NCBI GenBank assembly: GCA_045640525.1
Contig: JAZUFE010000028.1
Span: 1-64,000 of the forward strand
Direction: 5' to 3'
DNA length: 64,000 nucleotides
Source: JAILLW01 sp045640525
GTDB lineage: Bacteria > Bacillota > Clostridia > Lachnospirales > Lachnospiraceae
Part shown: positions 52,291 through 61,925 of the stretch, piece by piece
How positions within the stretch are numbered: the stretch's first letter is position 1
How the letters are laid out: each line of letters opens with the position of its first letter
Position numbers and translations under genes: made by a program
Notes under the pieces: model-generated
Seen by the model: the letters and a program-made list of their open reading frames with translations, nothing else
Databases searched by the model: none
Told to the model about the DNA's origin: nothing

Positions 52291-53523
52291 GTGGCTGTTT
52301 CGGAACGTGATTTGATATTGAACAGTTTAATACAGATAGTTGAAAACGGCGCGTTTTGCCATGAGATGGTCAGAGAAGTCCTTGATAAATACGATTATCT
52401 TGAAAATAATCAAAAAGCATTCATCAAAAGAGTGATAGAAGGTACTATTGAGAACCAGATGGCAATTGACGAGATAATTGACAGATTCTCGAAATTGAAA
52501 TGCTCGAAATTAAAGCCGATGATTCGAATGATTCTTCGAATGAGCATATATCAGATATTATGGATGGATAAAGTACCGGATTCGGCAGCATGCAATGAGG
52601 CAGTGAAACTGGCCGGAAAGCATGGGTTCAGGACTCTTGGCGGATACGTCAACGGAGTATTGCGGAACGTGTCGCGAAATAAGGCGACCCTGAATACGGA
52701 CGAGTGTGAAGTCTGTCCCGAGTGGCTGCGGACACATTTTGTTACCTGCTACGGAGAAGATACAGCCAACGCGATAATGAATGATATGCAGGCGGAGCAT
52801 CCTGTAACAATAAGAGTAAGGAATAAATCGTTTGATGCAGGATGCCTTGTTAAGGCAGAAGAAATACCGAATGCGTACTATGTTCCGAAGGGAATGTCTG
52901 TTTCGCAAATTCCGGGGTATGAAAACGGAGATTTTACGGTTCAGGATATTAATTCACAACGGGTGTGCCTTATGGCTGATATTAAGAGCGGCGATAAGGT
53001 TTTGGATGTGTGCGCATCCCCGGGCGGAAAGGCAATTCATGCTGCGGATTTGGGTGCGGATGTTACTGCAAGGGATATTAGCGAAGAAAAGGTAAGGCGG
53101 ATAGAAGAAAACATAGAACGTTGCCAAAATTCCGGTAACAATATACGCATCAGAGCCCAGGTGATGGATGCGACTAAGAAAGATGAGAATTCAATAGAAG
53201 CATTCGATGTAGTGTTGGCGGATGTGCCGTGTTCGGGATTGGGCGTTATCGGAAGAAAGAAGGATATCAGGTTTAAAACTGCCAAAGAAGATTTGGATGC
53301 ATTATCATCGATTCAGAAAGAGATTTTAGGTACGATATACGATTATGTTAAACCGGGTGGCAAACTTGTCTACAGCACCTGTACGATTAATCCGACCGAA
53401 AATGAAGAGCAGGTTGAATGGATTCTTAATAATTACCCGTACGAACTTATCGAAATGAAGCAGTACTTTCCGGGTAAAGATATAGGTGATGGCTTTTTTA
53501 TGGCCTTGTTGAAAAGAAAATGA
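52291..53523 (+). CDS. rsmB: 16S rRNA (cytosine-967 C5) methyltransferase RsmB
   Basis: The 410-residue protein has a NusB-like N-terminal helical domain (about 1-130), then a RsmB/NOP2 methyltransferase domain with SAM motif LDVCASPGGKAIHAADLG, the proline-cysteine motif DVPCSGLG and catalytic cysteine motif YSTCTINPTENEEQV. GTG start at 52291, two bases after fmt. It overlaps rlmN by four bases. Confidence 0.93.
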   Translation: MAVSERDLILNSLIQIVENGAFCHEMVREVLDKYDYLENNQKAFIKRVIEGTIENQMAIDEIIDRFSKLKCSKLKPMIRMILRMSIYQILWMDKVPDSAACNEAVKLAGKHGFRTLGGYVNGVLRNVSRNKATLNTDECEVCPEWLRTHFVTCYGEDTANAIMNDMQAEHPVTIRVRNKSFDAGCLVKAEEIPNAYYVPKGMSVSQIPGYENGDFTVQDINSQRVCLMADIKSGDKVLDVCASPGGKAIHAADLGADVTARDISEEKVRRIEENIERCQNSGNNIRIRAQVMDATKKDENSIEAFDVVLADVPCSGLGVIGRKKDIRFKTAKEDLDALSSIQKEILGTIYDYVKPGGKLVYSTCTINPTENEEQVEWILNNYPYELIEMKQYFPGKDIGDGFFMALLKRK

Positions 53524-54557
53524 CGGATATTAAATCGCTTAATTTAAATGAATTGACCGAGGAACTGACAGCCCTGGGAGAACCGAAATACAGGGCCAAA
53601 CAGATATACTCATGGATGCATGTTCATTTGGCAAGAACATGGGATGATATGAACAATATTCCTGTATCGCTGAGAGGGAAACTTGCTGATAATTATGAAT
53701 ATACTTCCTTGAAAATAGCAAGAATGCAGGAATCGCAGATTGACGGAACCAGAAAGTATCTTTTTGAACTATGCGACGGAAATTTCGTTGAATCGGTGTT
53801 TATGAAGTATAAGCATGGCAATAGTGTGTGCATTTCATCTCAGGTAGGATGCAGGATGGGATGTAGGTTCTGCGCTTCCACGCTTGACGGTCTTGAAAGA
53901 AATCTGAAGCCTTCGGAAATGCTTGATCAGATATATGCAATTTCCAAGGATACACAGGAGAGAGTATCGAACATTGTCGTTATGGGAACCGGAGAGCCGC
54001 TTGATAATTATGATAATTTGTTGAAGTTTATTGAATTGATTTCAAACGGTGACGGATTGAATATCAGTCAGCGAAACATAACGGTATCAACATGCGGACT
54101 TCTTCCGAAAATCAGAGAATTGGCCGAACGAAAGTTGCAGATAACGCTTGCGCTTTCGTTACATGCTACCACTGATGAAAAGCGAAGAAAACTTATGCCT
54201 ATTGCCAATACTTATTCCATACCGGACCTTATTGAAGCCTGTGGACGGTACTTTGAAATGACGGGAAGAAGGATAAGTTTTGAATATGCCCTGGTGGCCG
54301 GAGTGAACGATACAAATGAGGATGCGACAGAACTTATCGCGATTGCGAAACCTTTGAACTGCCACGTTAATCTTATTCCGGTCAATCCAATCAAAGAGCG
54401 TGATTTTAAGCGTTCAAACAAGGACGCAGTATTGCGCTTTAAAAATAAACTTGAAAAAAATGGGATAAATGTTACTATTAGAAGAGAATTAGGGTCAGAT
54501 ATTGATGGCGCGTGCGGACAATTGAGAAGACGTCATGCATCCGAAGGCGCTAATTAA
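53520..54557 (+). CDS. rlmN: Dual-specificity RNA methyltransferase RlmN
   Basis: The 345-residue radical SAM enzyme has the cluster motif CRMGCRFCAS, VVMGTGEPLDNYDN, and the C-terminal methyl-carrying cysteine in DIDGACGQLRR. It methylates A2503 of 23S rRNA and A37 of some tRNAs. The start overlaps the rsmB stop (ATGA). Confidence 0.95.
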   Translation: MTDIKSLNLNELTEELTALGEPKYRAKQIYSWMHVHLARTWDDMNNIPVSLRGKLADNYEYTSLKIARMQESQIDGTRKYLFELCDGNFVESVFMKYKHGNSVCISSQVGCRMGCRFCASTLDGLERNLKPSEMLDQIYAISKDTQERVSNIVVMGTGEPLDNYDNLLKFIELISNGDGLNISQRNITVSTCGLLPKIRELAERKLQITLALSLHATTDEKRRKLMPIANTYSIPDLIEACGRYFEMTGRRISFEYALVAGVNDTNEDATELIAIAKPLNCHVNLIPVNPIKERDFKRSNKDAVLRFKNKLEKNGINVTIRRELGSDIDGACGQLRRRHASEGAN

Positions 54558-54584
54558 TTTTGCCCAATTTTTAGGAGGAATCAA

Positions 54585-55319
54585 GTGGCAGTTTCTTTTG
54601 CAAAGACTGACATTGGTCAAAAAAGACAATTGAATCAGGACTATGTCTTTTCTACAGATGAGGAAATCGGCAAGCTGAAAAATCTATACATTGTTGCCGA
54701 TGGAATGGGAGGACATAATGCCGGCGATTACGCTTCCAAGTATACCGTAGAGACGGTAGTGCGAGAAGTAAAGGGCAGTGTGGAGAGTAAGCCGTTCAGA
54801 ATTATAGGAAAGGCTATCAGAATTGCCAATGAGATGATCAGAGCCAGAGCCAAAGAAGATATTAAGCTGTACGGAATGGGTACTACGATAGTTGTGGCAA
54901 CTATAGAAGAGCACCAGGTTCAAATAGCAAATGTCGGTGACAGCAGATTGTATATAGTCGGCAGCGACGGAATCAGACAGATTACGAGAGACCATTCTCT
55001 TGTTGAGGAGATGGTCAGAATGGGTGGAATGCAACCCGAGACGGCGAGAAATCATCCGGATAAGAATATTATTACACGGGCGGTGGGAGCAAGAGAGTCC
55101 GTAGAAGTTGATTTCTTTACGGAGGACTTGAATCCGGGAGATATTGTTCTTATGTGTTCGGACGGATTGACGAATATGCTATCGGATGAAGAAATACGTG
55201 CTTTGGTAAGTCAGAGTATTCCGTTACGTGACAGAGCACAGTTATTGATTGACAGTGCCAACGCAAATGGCGGCAAAGATAATATAGCAGTTGTATTAAT
55301 AGATGATTTTAGTAAGTAG
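54585..55319 (+). CDS. prpC: PP2C-family Ser/Thr protein phosphatase
   Basis: The 244-residue protein has the PP2C metal motifs ADGMGGHNAGDYAS, GTTIVVA, NVGDSRLY, CSDGLTNML and GGKDNIAVV. It reverses phosphorylation by the adjacent PASTA kinase, the standard pairing in Firmicutes. GTG start with aggagg upstream; the kinase gene begins 13 bases after its stop. Confidence 0.94.
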   Translation: MAVSFAKTDIGQKRQLNQDYVFSTDEEIGKLKNLYIVADGMGGHNAGDYASKYTVETVVREVKGSVESKPFRIIGKAIRIANEMIRARAKEDIKLYGMGTTIVVATIEEHQVQIANVGDSRLYIVGSDGIRQITRDHSLVEEMVRMGGMQPETARNHPDKNIITRAVGARESVEVDFFTEDLNPGDIVLMCSDGLTNMLSDEEIRALVSQSIPLRDRAQLLIDSANANGGKDNIAVVLIDDFSK

Positions 55320-55332
55320 TTTAGGTGGTTGA

Positions 55333-57480
55333 ATGGTCAAGATTGGAATGTTAATAGGTGACCGATACGAAATAATGGAAAAAATCGGCACCGGCGGCAT
55401 GTCTGATGTGTATAAAGCAAAGGATCATAAGCTTAACCGTTTCGTGGCGGTTAAGGTCCTTAAGCAGGAGTTTAGCGAAAATGCCAATTTCGTTTCCAAA
55501 TTCCGTGTTGAAGCACAAGCAGCAGCCGGCTTAATGCACCCAAATATTGTAAACGTATATGATGTAGGTCAGGAAGATGGCATATATTTCATTGTTATGG
55601 AATTGGTTGAGGGTATTACCCTCAAGAAGTACATTGAAAAGAAAGCCAGATTATCGTTTAAAGAGGCTGTAAGTATAGCCATACAGGTATGCATGGGTAT
55701 AGAGGCAGCTCATAATAATCATATTATTCACAGAGATATTAAGCCTCAGAATATTATCATTTCCAAGGAAGGTAAGGTTAAGGTTACTGATTTTGGTATA
55801 GCCAAGGCCGCAACTTCCAATACCATTACGTCAAATGTAATGGGTTCGGTTCATTATACATCTCCCGAACAGGCAAGAGGCGGATATTCGGATGCCAAAT
55901 CGGATATTTACTCACTTGGTGTAACACTGTTTGAAATGCTTACGGGAAGAGTTCCGTTTAATGGGGAAACAACTGTTGCCATTGCAATTAAGCATATCCA
56001 GGAACAGATGCCTTCACCTCGTTCGTTCGTGGCGGAAATACCGGTTTCGGTAGAGCAGATAGTATTAAAGTGTTGTCAGAAGTCTCCGGACAGAAGATAT
56101 CAATGCATGGGTGACTTGATTAAGGATTTGAAGCAGGCACTTATGAATCCGGATCAGCCGTTTGTGGATATGGCCGGCTTTGATGAGGCGGGTGAAACCA
56201 AGACTTTGGACGATGTTGTGGCACTTCGCACAGAACGTGAAGTTAAGGCTCAGCGACGTTCTTATTCCGATGCCAATCAATACGACGGATATGAAGAGTA
56301 TGACGAATATGGCGAAGAATACTATGATGATGAATACTATGACGATGAGTATTATGATGACGAATATGAAGGAAAAGGCGGAAAGAAATCTAACCGTAAA
56401 GTAGAGAAACTTACGACAATACTCGCAGTTGTGGCAGCAGTACTTATCGGACTGGTTGTGATATTCTTAATAGCCAAACTGGTAGGGGTAGGCTCAGATG
56501 ACTCCGATGCTTCCTCTTCTTCGGAAGCAGAAGCTCAAATGGTTGAAATGATTGATGTTGTCGGCAAGAACGCTGATGATGTTAAGAAAGCATTGATAGA
56601 ATACGGACTTACTCCTGAGATAGAATACGAAGAAAGTTCTGAGTATTCCGAAGGAACGATAATTAAGTGCTCGGCTAACCCCGGTGACAGGGTGCCGGTT
56701 GGATCTAATGTGATACTTACGGTTTCTGCGGGCGAGACCGGTGTTGAGGTGCCGGATGTAGTTGGCATGACAGAGGCAGAGGCAGTATCAACTTTGGTTA
56801 ACAAAGGATTTGTACCTTCCAAATCAGAGGGATTCGATAACTATATTCAGGTCGGATCGATTTATAAGCAATCTCCGGAAGGCAAGGCGAAGGCACCTGC
56901 CGGAACAACGATTTCTATCTTTATAAGCAAGGGACCGGAAGAAAATAAGATTACGGTTCCGAATCTGTTGGCGCAGGATGAGATGACGGCCATGGCGATT
57001 CTTACGGAAAGCGGTCTTGAATTGGGAACTGTGACGGAAGTTAATTTCGACGACCCGGCATATTCGGGATTGGTCTGCCAGCAAAGCGTTGAAGCCGGTA
57101 CATTTGTTGAAGCCGGAACCAAGGTCGATATCAATATAAGTATAGGACCCGCAGAAGCGACATATAAGTTTGAAGATACAATATCGGAACCCACGTCTGC
57201 GGAAGACCCCAACTACAAGTCGGGAACTTTGGTTACGGTATCTTTGTTCTCTGATGACGGAACGCTGCTCATGAGCACGCAGACTGATTCATTCCCGCTT
57301 CCTCAACAGAGCATTACGGGTATCAAGTCATCTACCGGATATGTTAAGCTTCAGTATGTAAATCAAGGCGAAAGTTCTACGGTAACCAATGATGATGGTA
57401 CGATTACAACTACCGAAGGAACTACGGAAAACAAAGAGTTTTCACGTCCCGTAACATTCGTACCGGAGCAGCCGAATTAG
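55333..57480 (+). CDS. prkC: PASTA-domain Ser/Thr protein kinase
   Basis: The 715-residue protein has a kinase domain (about 10-275; VAVKVL, HRDIKPQNI, DFGIAKA), a juxtamembrane segment with a run of acidic and tyrosine residues (about 317-346, including three YYDDE units at 330-344), one membrane helix (about 360-382), three PASTA domains (about 398-620) and a roughly 95-residue extracellular tail. PASTA domains bind muropeptides, so the kinase links wall state to growth. The tyrosine/aspartate repeat is unusual and is encoded by three near-identical 15-base units (56320-56364). Confidence 0.94.
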   Translation: MVKIGMLIGDRYEIMEKIGTGGMSDVYKAKDHKLNRFVAVKVLKQEFSENANFVSKFRVEAQAAAGLMHPNIVNVYDVGQEDGIYFIVMELVEGITLKKYIEKKARLSFKEAVSIAIQVCMGIEAAHNNHIIHRDIKPQNIIISKEGKVKVTDFGIAKAATSNTITSNVMGSVHYTSPEQARGGYSDAKSDIYSLGVTLFEMLTGRVPFNGETTVAIAIKHIQEQMPSPRSFVAEIPVSVEQIVLKCCQKSPDRRYQCMGDLIKDLKQALMNPDQPFVDMAGFDEAGETKTLDDVVALRTEREVKAQRRSYSDANQYDGYEEYDEYGEEYYDDEYYDDEYYDDEYEGKGGKKSNRKVEKLTTILAVVAAVLIGLVVIFLIAKLVGVGSDDSDASSSSEAEAQMVEMIDVVGKNADDVKKALIEYGLTPEIEYEESSEYSEGTIIKCSANPGDRVPVGSNVILTVSAGETGVEVPDVVGMTEAEAVSTLVNKGFVPSKSEGFDNYIQVGSIYKQSPEGKAKAPAGTTISIFISKGPEENKITVPNLLAQDEMTAMAILTESGLELGTVTEVNFDDPAYSGLVCQQSVEAGTFVEAGTKVDINISIGPAEATYKFEDTISEPTSAEDPNYKSGTLVTVSLFSDDGTLLMSTQTDSFPLPQQSITGIKSSTGYVKLQYVNQGESSTVTNDDGTITTTEGTTENKEFSRPVTFVPEQPN

Positions 57481-57481
57481 T

Positions 57482-58372
57482 ATGACAGGAAAGATTATTA
57501 AGGGAATTGCAGGCTTTTATTATGTATATACTACCCTTGGCCTTATTGAATGTAAGGCCAAGGGTACTTTTCGTAAAGAAGGAATCAAACCTTTGGTGGG
57601 CGATAACGTAGAAGTAGAGCTTATCGACGACAGCGAAAATGATTTAAAAGGAAATGTTGTTAAGATTTATTCCAGGAAGAATTCATTGATTCGCCCGTCG
57701 TCTTCAAATATTGACCAGGCAATGATTATCTTTGCGATAACCAAGCCGGATCCAAACTATAATCTGCTGGATAGATTTTTGATAAGTATGCAGAAACAGG
57801 ATATTCCCACGGTTGTGTGCTTTAATAAGGTGGATATAGCAACCGATGAGGAAATCAAAGCCCTGCGGTCTTCATATGAAGGATGCGGATGCAAGGTTTT
57901 GTTTGTAAGCGGAAAACTTGAAGACGGATTGGATACAATAGAGGATGCTTTGAAGGGAAAAACGACCGTAATTGCCGGCCCGTCGGGAGTGGGTAAGTCT
58001 ACAATAGTAAATGCATTATATCCGGATGCACAAATGCAAACAGGTGAGATATCTAAAAAGATCGAAAGAGGTAAGCATACAACGAGGCATGCCGAAATAT
58101 TTGCCTTGGGAGACGATACCTTTATTATGGATACTCCGGGATTTACATCTTTGTATGTCGAAGGGGTGGAAAAGGAGAATCTGTGGAGATATTATCCGGA
58201 ATTCGTTGAACATGAAGTTAACTGCAAATTTGGCGGATGCGCTCATATCAATGAACCGGTGTGCGGTATCAAGGATGCGGTCAGTGAAGATAAAATCAGC
58301 AAAATAAGGTATGATAATTACGTCCAAATATATAAGGAAATTGATTCCCAAAACCCATATCGATGCTGGTGA
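57482..58372 (+). CDS. rsgA: Ribosome small-subunit GTPase RsgA
   Basis: The 296-residue protein has an OB-fold, a circularly permuted GTPase domain (NKVD before the P-loop GPSGVGKST, then DTPGF) and a C-terminal zinc knuckle (CKFGGCAHINEPVC). It checks late 30S assembly. It follows prkC by one base. In related genomes rpe and thiN often come next; here the cluster ends abruptly at a scar three bases after the stop. Confidence 0.95.
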   Translation: MTGKIIKGIAGFYYVYTTLGLIECKAKGTFRKEGIKPLVGDNVEVELIDDSENDLKGNVVKIYSRKNSLIRPSSSNIDQAMIIFAITKPDPNYNLLDRFLISMQKQDIPTVVCFNKVDIATDEEIKALRSSYEGCGCKVLFVSGKLEDGLDTIEDALKGKTTVIAGPSGVGKSTIVNALYPDAQMQTGEISKKIERGKHTTRHAEIFALGDDTFIMDTPGFTSLYVEGVEKENLWRYYPEFVEHEVNCKFGGCAHINEPVCGIKDAVSEDKISKIRYDNYVQIYKEIDSQNPYRCW

Positions 58373-58375
58373 AGT

Positions 58376-58800
58376 TTAAATGGGAATGTAATTAATTGAT
58401 ACATTTATATCTTGATTGTAGTTTCCGAATGATTTTCCAAATAGTGTGAATCCGCCAATGTTCGCAGCGTTTTCCTCAACTGCAATTCTAAAGCGAATGC
58501 TACTGGTGTAGTCGAGATTGAGAGCGTTTATATTGGCTTCCGATATTTTAAGTCCGTCAACAAAAGTCCCGTTTTTGTTAATTACAATTAACTTTAACAA
58601 ACCGTACTGATTCCAGTTAAAGGGCCACCAGTCAGGTGTGAACATACCTTTTACATCACCGTAATCACCGGGCGATGTCCAAGTTCCCAAAAGAGCATTA
58701 TTAATATAGAAACTTATATCTGAAGGCCAGTTGTCGTTGACGCCGGGAGCTTCGGTGCTTATTTCCACAGATATCGATATTTGATTAATCTTGTTATTTA
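58376..58800 (-). pseudogene. C-terminal remnant of an ArsR-family sugar-locus regulator
   Basis: The minus-strand frame reads from about NKINQISISVEIS to the end with EAPGVNDNWPSDISFYINN, TPDWWPFNWNQYGLLK and GGFTLFGKSFGNYNQD. From memory this resembles the C-terminal domain of long ArsR-type regulators found near arabinosidase and xylan genes. The N-terminal helix-turn-helix domain is absent: upstream of about 58800 the frame runs antisense through the remnant of another gene. Its 3' end lies three bases from the rsgA stop, convergent. Confidence 0.65.
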
Positions 58801-58809
58801 CAGGTAAGA

Positions 58810-59261
58810 ATGGAAACATATGCCGGAGAAGATGGATATTACTATGGTGCTCCCTACCATATCGGTGCAACAACAATGTACTATAACGTAGCAGCTATGG
58901 CTGAGGCGATGGGTCTTTCTAATGAAGATGTGATTGCTATGATTTCTCCTGACGGACATGTTGACCTTGAGGCCGGTTTCCAGAATATCCTTGACCATAA
59001 CATTGTTTCATTCTCTAAGGCACTTTGGTTCATGAGCAGATTTACTAACTATATGCCTGAAGAAAAAGCAACTGGTATATTGCCAAGTGTCCTGTATACG
59101 AAGAAGGACAGAAGTGCTCTGTAGGTGTAGGCGGTACAGGTACAGTTGTAACAAAGCAGAGTCAGGCTCAGGAACTCGCAGCCGAATTCCTTTGCTGGGC
59201 TAAGATGTCTGACGCAGGTGAGCAGCACATTTGGGATACTCTTGGATTTGATATTAGGTAG
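58810..59261 (+). pseudogene. C-terminal remnant of a sugar-binding lipoprotein gene, frameshifted
   Basis: The frame from 58810 reads METYAGEDGYYYGAPYH, then YNVAAMAEAMGLSNEDV and FMSRFTNYMPEE, typical of the C-terminal half of sugar ABC transporter binding proteins. Near 59065-59075 the frame shifts; the other frame goes on as WYIAKCPVYEEGQKCSVGVGG, GTVVTKQSQAQELAAEFL, then CWAKMSDAGEQHIWDTLGF and stops at 59259-59261. The N-terminal half and signal peptide are missing. Codon choice is that of a highly expressed gene, so it was recently functional. Confidence 0.8.
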
Positions 59262-59376
59262 CTTAGGCTGCCTTATTTTTTACGTCCATTTTACAAGACT
59301 ATGTTCATACATTTTACTTTTACTGTTTATTTTAATTCCAGGATAAAGGTTTATGTTATAGAAAGAAGGAAAATAT

Positions 59377-61164
59377 ATGGACATTTTTGATGTGCTGAAT
59401 ATGGTAGGTGGTTTGTCTCTTTTTCTGTATGGAATGAGTGTTATGGGAAATGGACTTTCCAAAATGGCAGGAGGCAAACTGGAAACAATTCTGGAAAAAA
59501 TGACAACGAAGCGAATTGCTGCTGTGATTTTGGGGGCCGGAGTTACTGCTGTAATACAGTCATCATCGGCGACAACGGTTATGGTAGTTGGATTTGTTAA
59601 TTCCGGAATTATGAAACTGTCACAAACTGTTGGAATTATTATGGGTGCGAATGTGGGTACTACTATCACATCGTGGATGTTATCGCTTGCCGGAATTGAG
59701 GGGAATAACATTTGGCTGCAACTGCTAAAACCGTCTTCGTTTTCGCCGGTGCTTGCTGCTGTTGGTATAGTACTTGTTATGGCAAGTAAAAGCGAATCGA
59801 AGAAAAAGGATGCCGGAGGAATATTACTTGGTTTTGCGATTTTGATGTTTGGAATGGAAACTATGAGCGGTGCGGTATCCGGTCTTGCAGATAATCAGAC
59901 TTTTACCAAAATGATGACAGCTTTTGCCAATCCGATTTTGGGAATGGCTGCAGGAACGATTCTTACAGCGATTATCCAAAGCTCATCGGCTTCGGTTGGA
60001 ATACTTCAAGCACTTTGCTCGACAGGTGCAGTTAATTATTCAGTAGCACTTCCGATTATTATGGGGCAAAATATTGGAACTTGCGTTACATCAATTATTT
60101 CATCGATTGGGGCGAACAAAAATGCGAGAAGAGCAGCAATGATCCATTTATATTTTAACCTTATAGGAACTGTTCTTTTTATGTCAGTTTTCTATATGAT
60201 TGATTTATTTGTCGATTTTGCATTTCTTGAGGAATCTGTAAATGCTGCAGGTATAGCAGTTATACATAGTTTGTTTAATGTTGGAGTGACAATAGTACTG
60301 TTTCCGTTTTCGGAGCAACTTGTTCGGCTGGCAGAGGTTACCATATCTGATGGGAGGATTAAAGAAGAACTGCCTGAGGATAGCATTTCGATTGATGAGA
60401 GATTTTTGGGAAAGCCAGCTTTTGCCATGGAACTTTGCCGAGGTAAGGTCCGCGAAATGGCGACACTTACCGCAAAGTCTATGAAGTTAGCGCTTGAAGT
60501 GCTTCTGGAATATGATAAGAAAAAAGCAAAAGAGGTAATAAGGCTGGAGTCGCTTGCTGATAGATATGAGGATGTGCTTGGAACGTATCTTGTGAAACTA
60601 TCGAGTAAAAATGTATCTGCGACGGATAGCAGAAGCATGTCCATAATTTTGCATAGCATCAGCGATTTTGAAAGGATATCCGACCACGCCATGGATATTG
60701 TGAAAGCGGCAGAAGAGATTGACACAAAAGACTTAGCTTTTACAAAACATGCAAAACGAGAGATTGAAGTTCTTGCCGGGGCGGTGAATGACATTTGCAC
60801 CTTGACGATAGAGAGCTTCTGCGCAGACGATGCTTTAAACGCTACTCACGTGGAACCTCTTAAGGAAGTGATTGATACGTTGTCGAAGAAGATAAAGGAG
60901 AATCATATCAAGAGACTGCAAAAAGGTAAATGCACGATTGAGATGGGCTTTATCTTAGAGGATATTTTGACGGGGATAGGGCGAGTTTCAGATCATTGTT
61001 CAAATATAGCAATTGAGATGATTACAATTTTTAATAATGATTATAACACTCATGGATATTTTAAAAATTTTTCACGCGAAGAAAGGGTTTCTTTTGATGA
61101 GGAATATGAAGAATTGATTAAAAAATATCCGATTGGTAAATCAGGTGGTATGATGACAGTATAA
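59377..61164 (+). CDS. Na/Pi cotransporter family protein with PhoU-like domain
   Basis: The 595-residue protein has a membrane part with the paired QSSSA repeats of the family (AVIQSSSATTVMVVGF and AIIQSSSASVGILQAL) and a C-terminal cytoplasmic helical part (about 340-580) resembling PhoU. It is predicted to take up phosphate with sodium, or to help balance phosphate. The two-component pair just downstream resembles PhoB/PhoR, which supports a phosphate role by context only. Ribosome binding site aagaagga before the ATG. Confidence 0.88.
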   Translation: MDIFDVLNMVGGLSLFLYGMSVMGNGLSKMAGGKLETILEKMTTKRIAAVILGAGVTAVIQSSSATTVMVVGFVNSGIMKLSQTVGIIMGANVGTTITSWMLSLAGIEGNNIWLQLLKPSSFSPVLAAVGIVLVMASKSESKKKDAGGILLGFAILMFGMETMSGAVSGLADNQTFTKMMTAFANPILGMAAGTILTAIIQSSSASVGILQALCSTGAVNYSVALPIIMGQNIGTCVTSIISSIGANKNARRAAMIHLYFNLIGTVLFMSVFYMIDLFVDFAFLEESVNAAGIAVIHSLFNVGVTIVLFPFSEQLVRLAEVTISDGRIKEELPEDSISIDERFLGKPAFAMELCRGKVREMATLTAKSMKLALEVLLEYDKKKAKEVIRLESLADRYEDVLGTYLVKLSSKNVSATDSRSMSIILHSISDFERISDHAMDIVKAAEEIDTKDLAFTKHAKREIEVLAGAVNDICTLTIESFCADDALNATHVEPLKEVIDTLSKKIKENHIKRLQKGKCTIEMGFILEDILTGIGRVSDHCSNIAIEMITIFNNDYNTHGYFKNFSREERVSFDEEYEELIKKYPIGKSGGMMTV

Positions 61165-61256
61165 AATGACAATGATGAAATGCTTTGACATGTGAGAAAT
61201 TATGAAATACTTTTGGGAGTTTGAACTAAATATTTAAGGATGGTTGGAGTGATTTT

Positions 61257-61925
61257 ATGGCGCTTATTTATATCGTTGAGGATGATGACAGTATAAGAGA
61301 AATCGAAGAGTATGCCCTTATGAATGCCGGACATGAGGTCCTGGGGTTTGCCTGCGCAAAAGCTTTTTATGAAAAAATTGAAGAGGTAATACCGGATTTG
61401 TGTCTGGTAGACATTATGCTTCCTGATGAAAACGGTAATGAAATTGTACGGAAACTCAGGAAAAATTCCGAGACCAAAAAGTTACCGATTATCATGGTTA
61501 CGGCGAAAACTACGGAACTGGATCTTGTAAAGGGGATAGAAGATGGCGCTGATGATTACATTAAGAAGCCTTTTTCTGTCATGGAATTGATATCGAGAGT
61601 AAAGGCTTTGCTTAGAAGAACCCTGACGGAAGAAATAAAAGAACTTAAACTTGATGAAATCATTGTGAACAATGAAAAACGTGAGGTGTCTGTAGACGGA
61701 CGTTTGATTGAACTTACTTACAAAGAATATGAACTTCTTTCGATGTTCATTATGAATAGAGGACTTGTCCTTACCAGAGATGTTATTATGGATCGAGTTT
61801 GGGGAATGGATTACGAAGGTGAATCCAGAACCATAGATATGCATGTAAAAACCTTGCGTCAAAAACTCGGTGAATATGGTACGAGGATAAAAACTATTAG
61901 AAATGTAGGGTACGTAATCGAGTGA
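61257..61925 (+). CDS. OmpR/PhoB-type response regulator
   Basis: The 222-residue protein has a receiver domain (IYIVEDDDSIREIEEYAL; phospho-acceptor D52 in CLVDIMLPD; TAKTTELD; KPFS) and a winged-helix DNA-binding domain (about 125-222; LTYKEYELL, MHVKTLRQKL, IKTIRNVGYVIE). It overlaps the kinase gene by four bases. Position after a Na/Pi cotransporter gene suggests phosphate control. Confidence 0.9.
   Translation: MALIYIVEDDDSIREIEEYALMNAGHEVLGFACAKAFYEKIEEVIPDLCLVDIMLPDENGNEIVRKLRKNSETKKLPIIMVTAKTTELDLVKGIEDGADDYIKKPFSVMELISRVKALLRRTLTEEIKELKLDEIIVNNEKREVSVDGRLIELTYKEYELLSMFIMNRGLVLTRDVIMDRVWGMDYEGESRTIDMHVKTLRQKLGEYGTRIKTIRNVGYVIE

Noticed and set aside
58801..58876. N-terminal part of the minus-strand frame ending at 58376 as a true protein start
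   Set aside because: It lies antisense to the binding-protein remnant and matches nothing in the regulator family; it is a chance extension past the junction.
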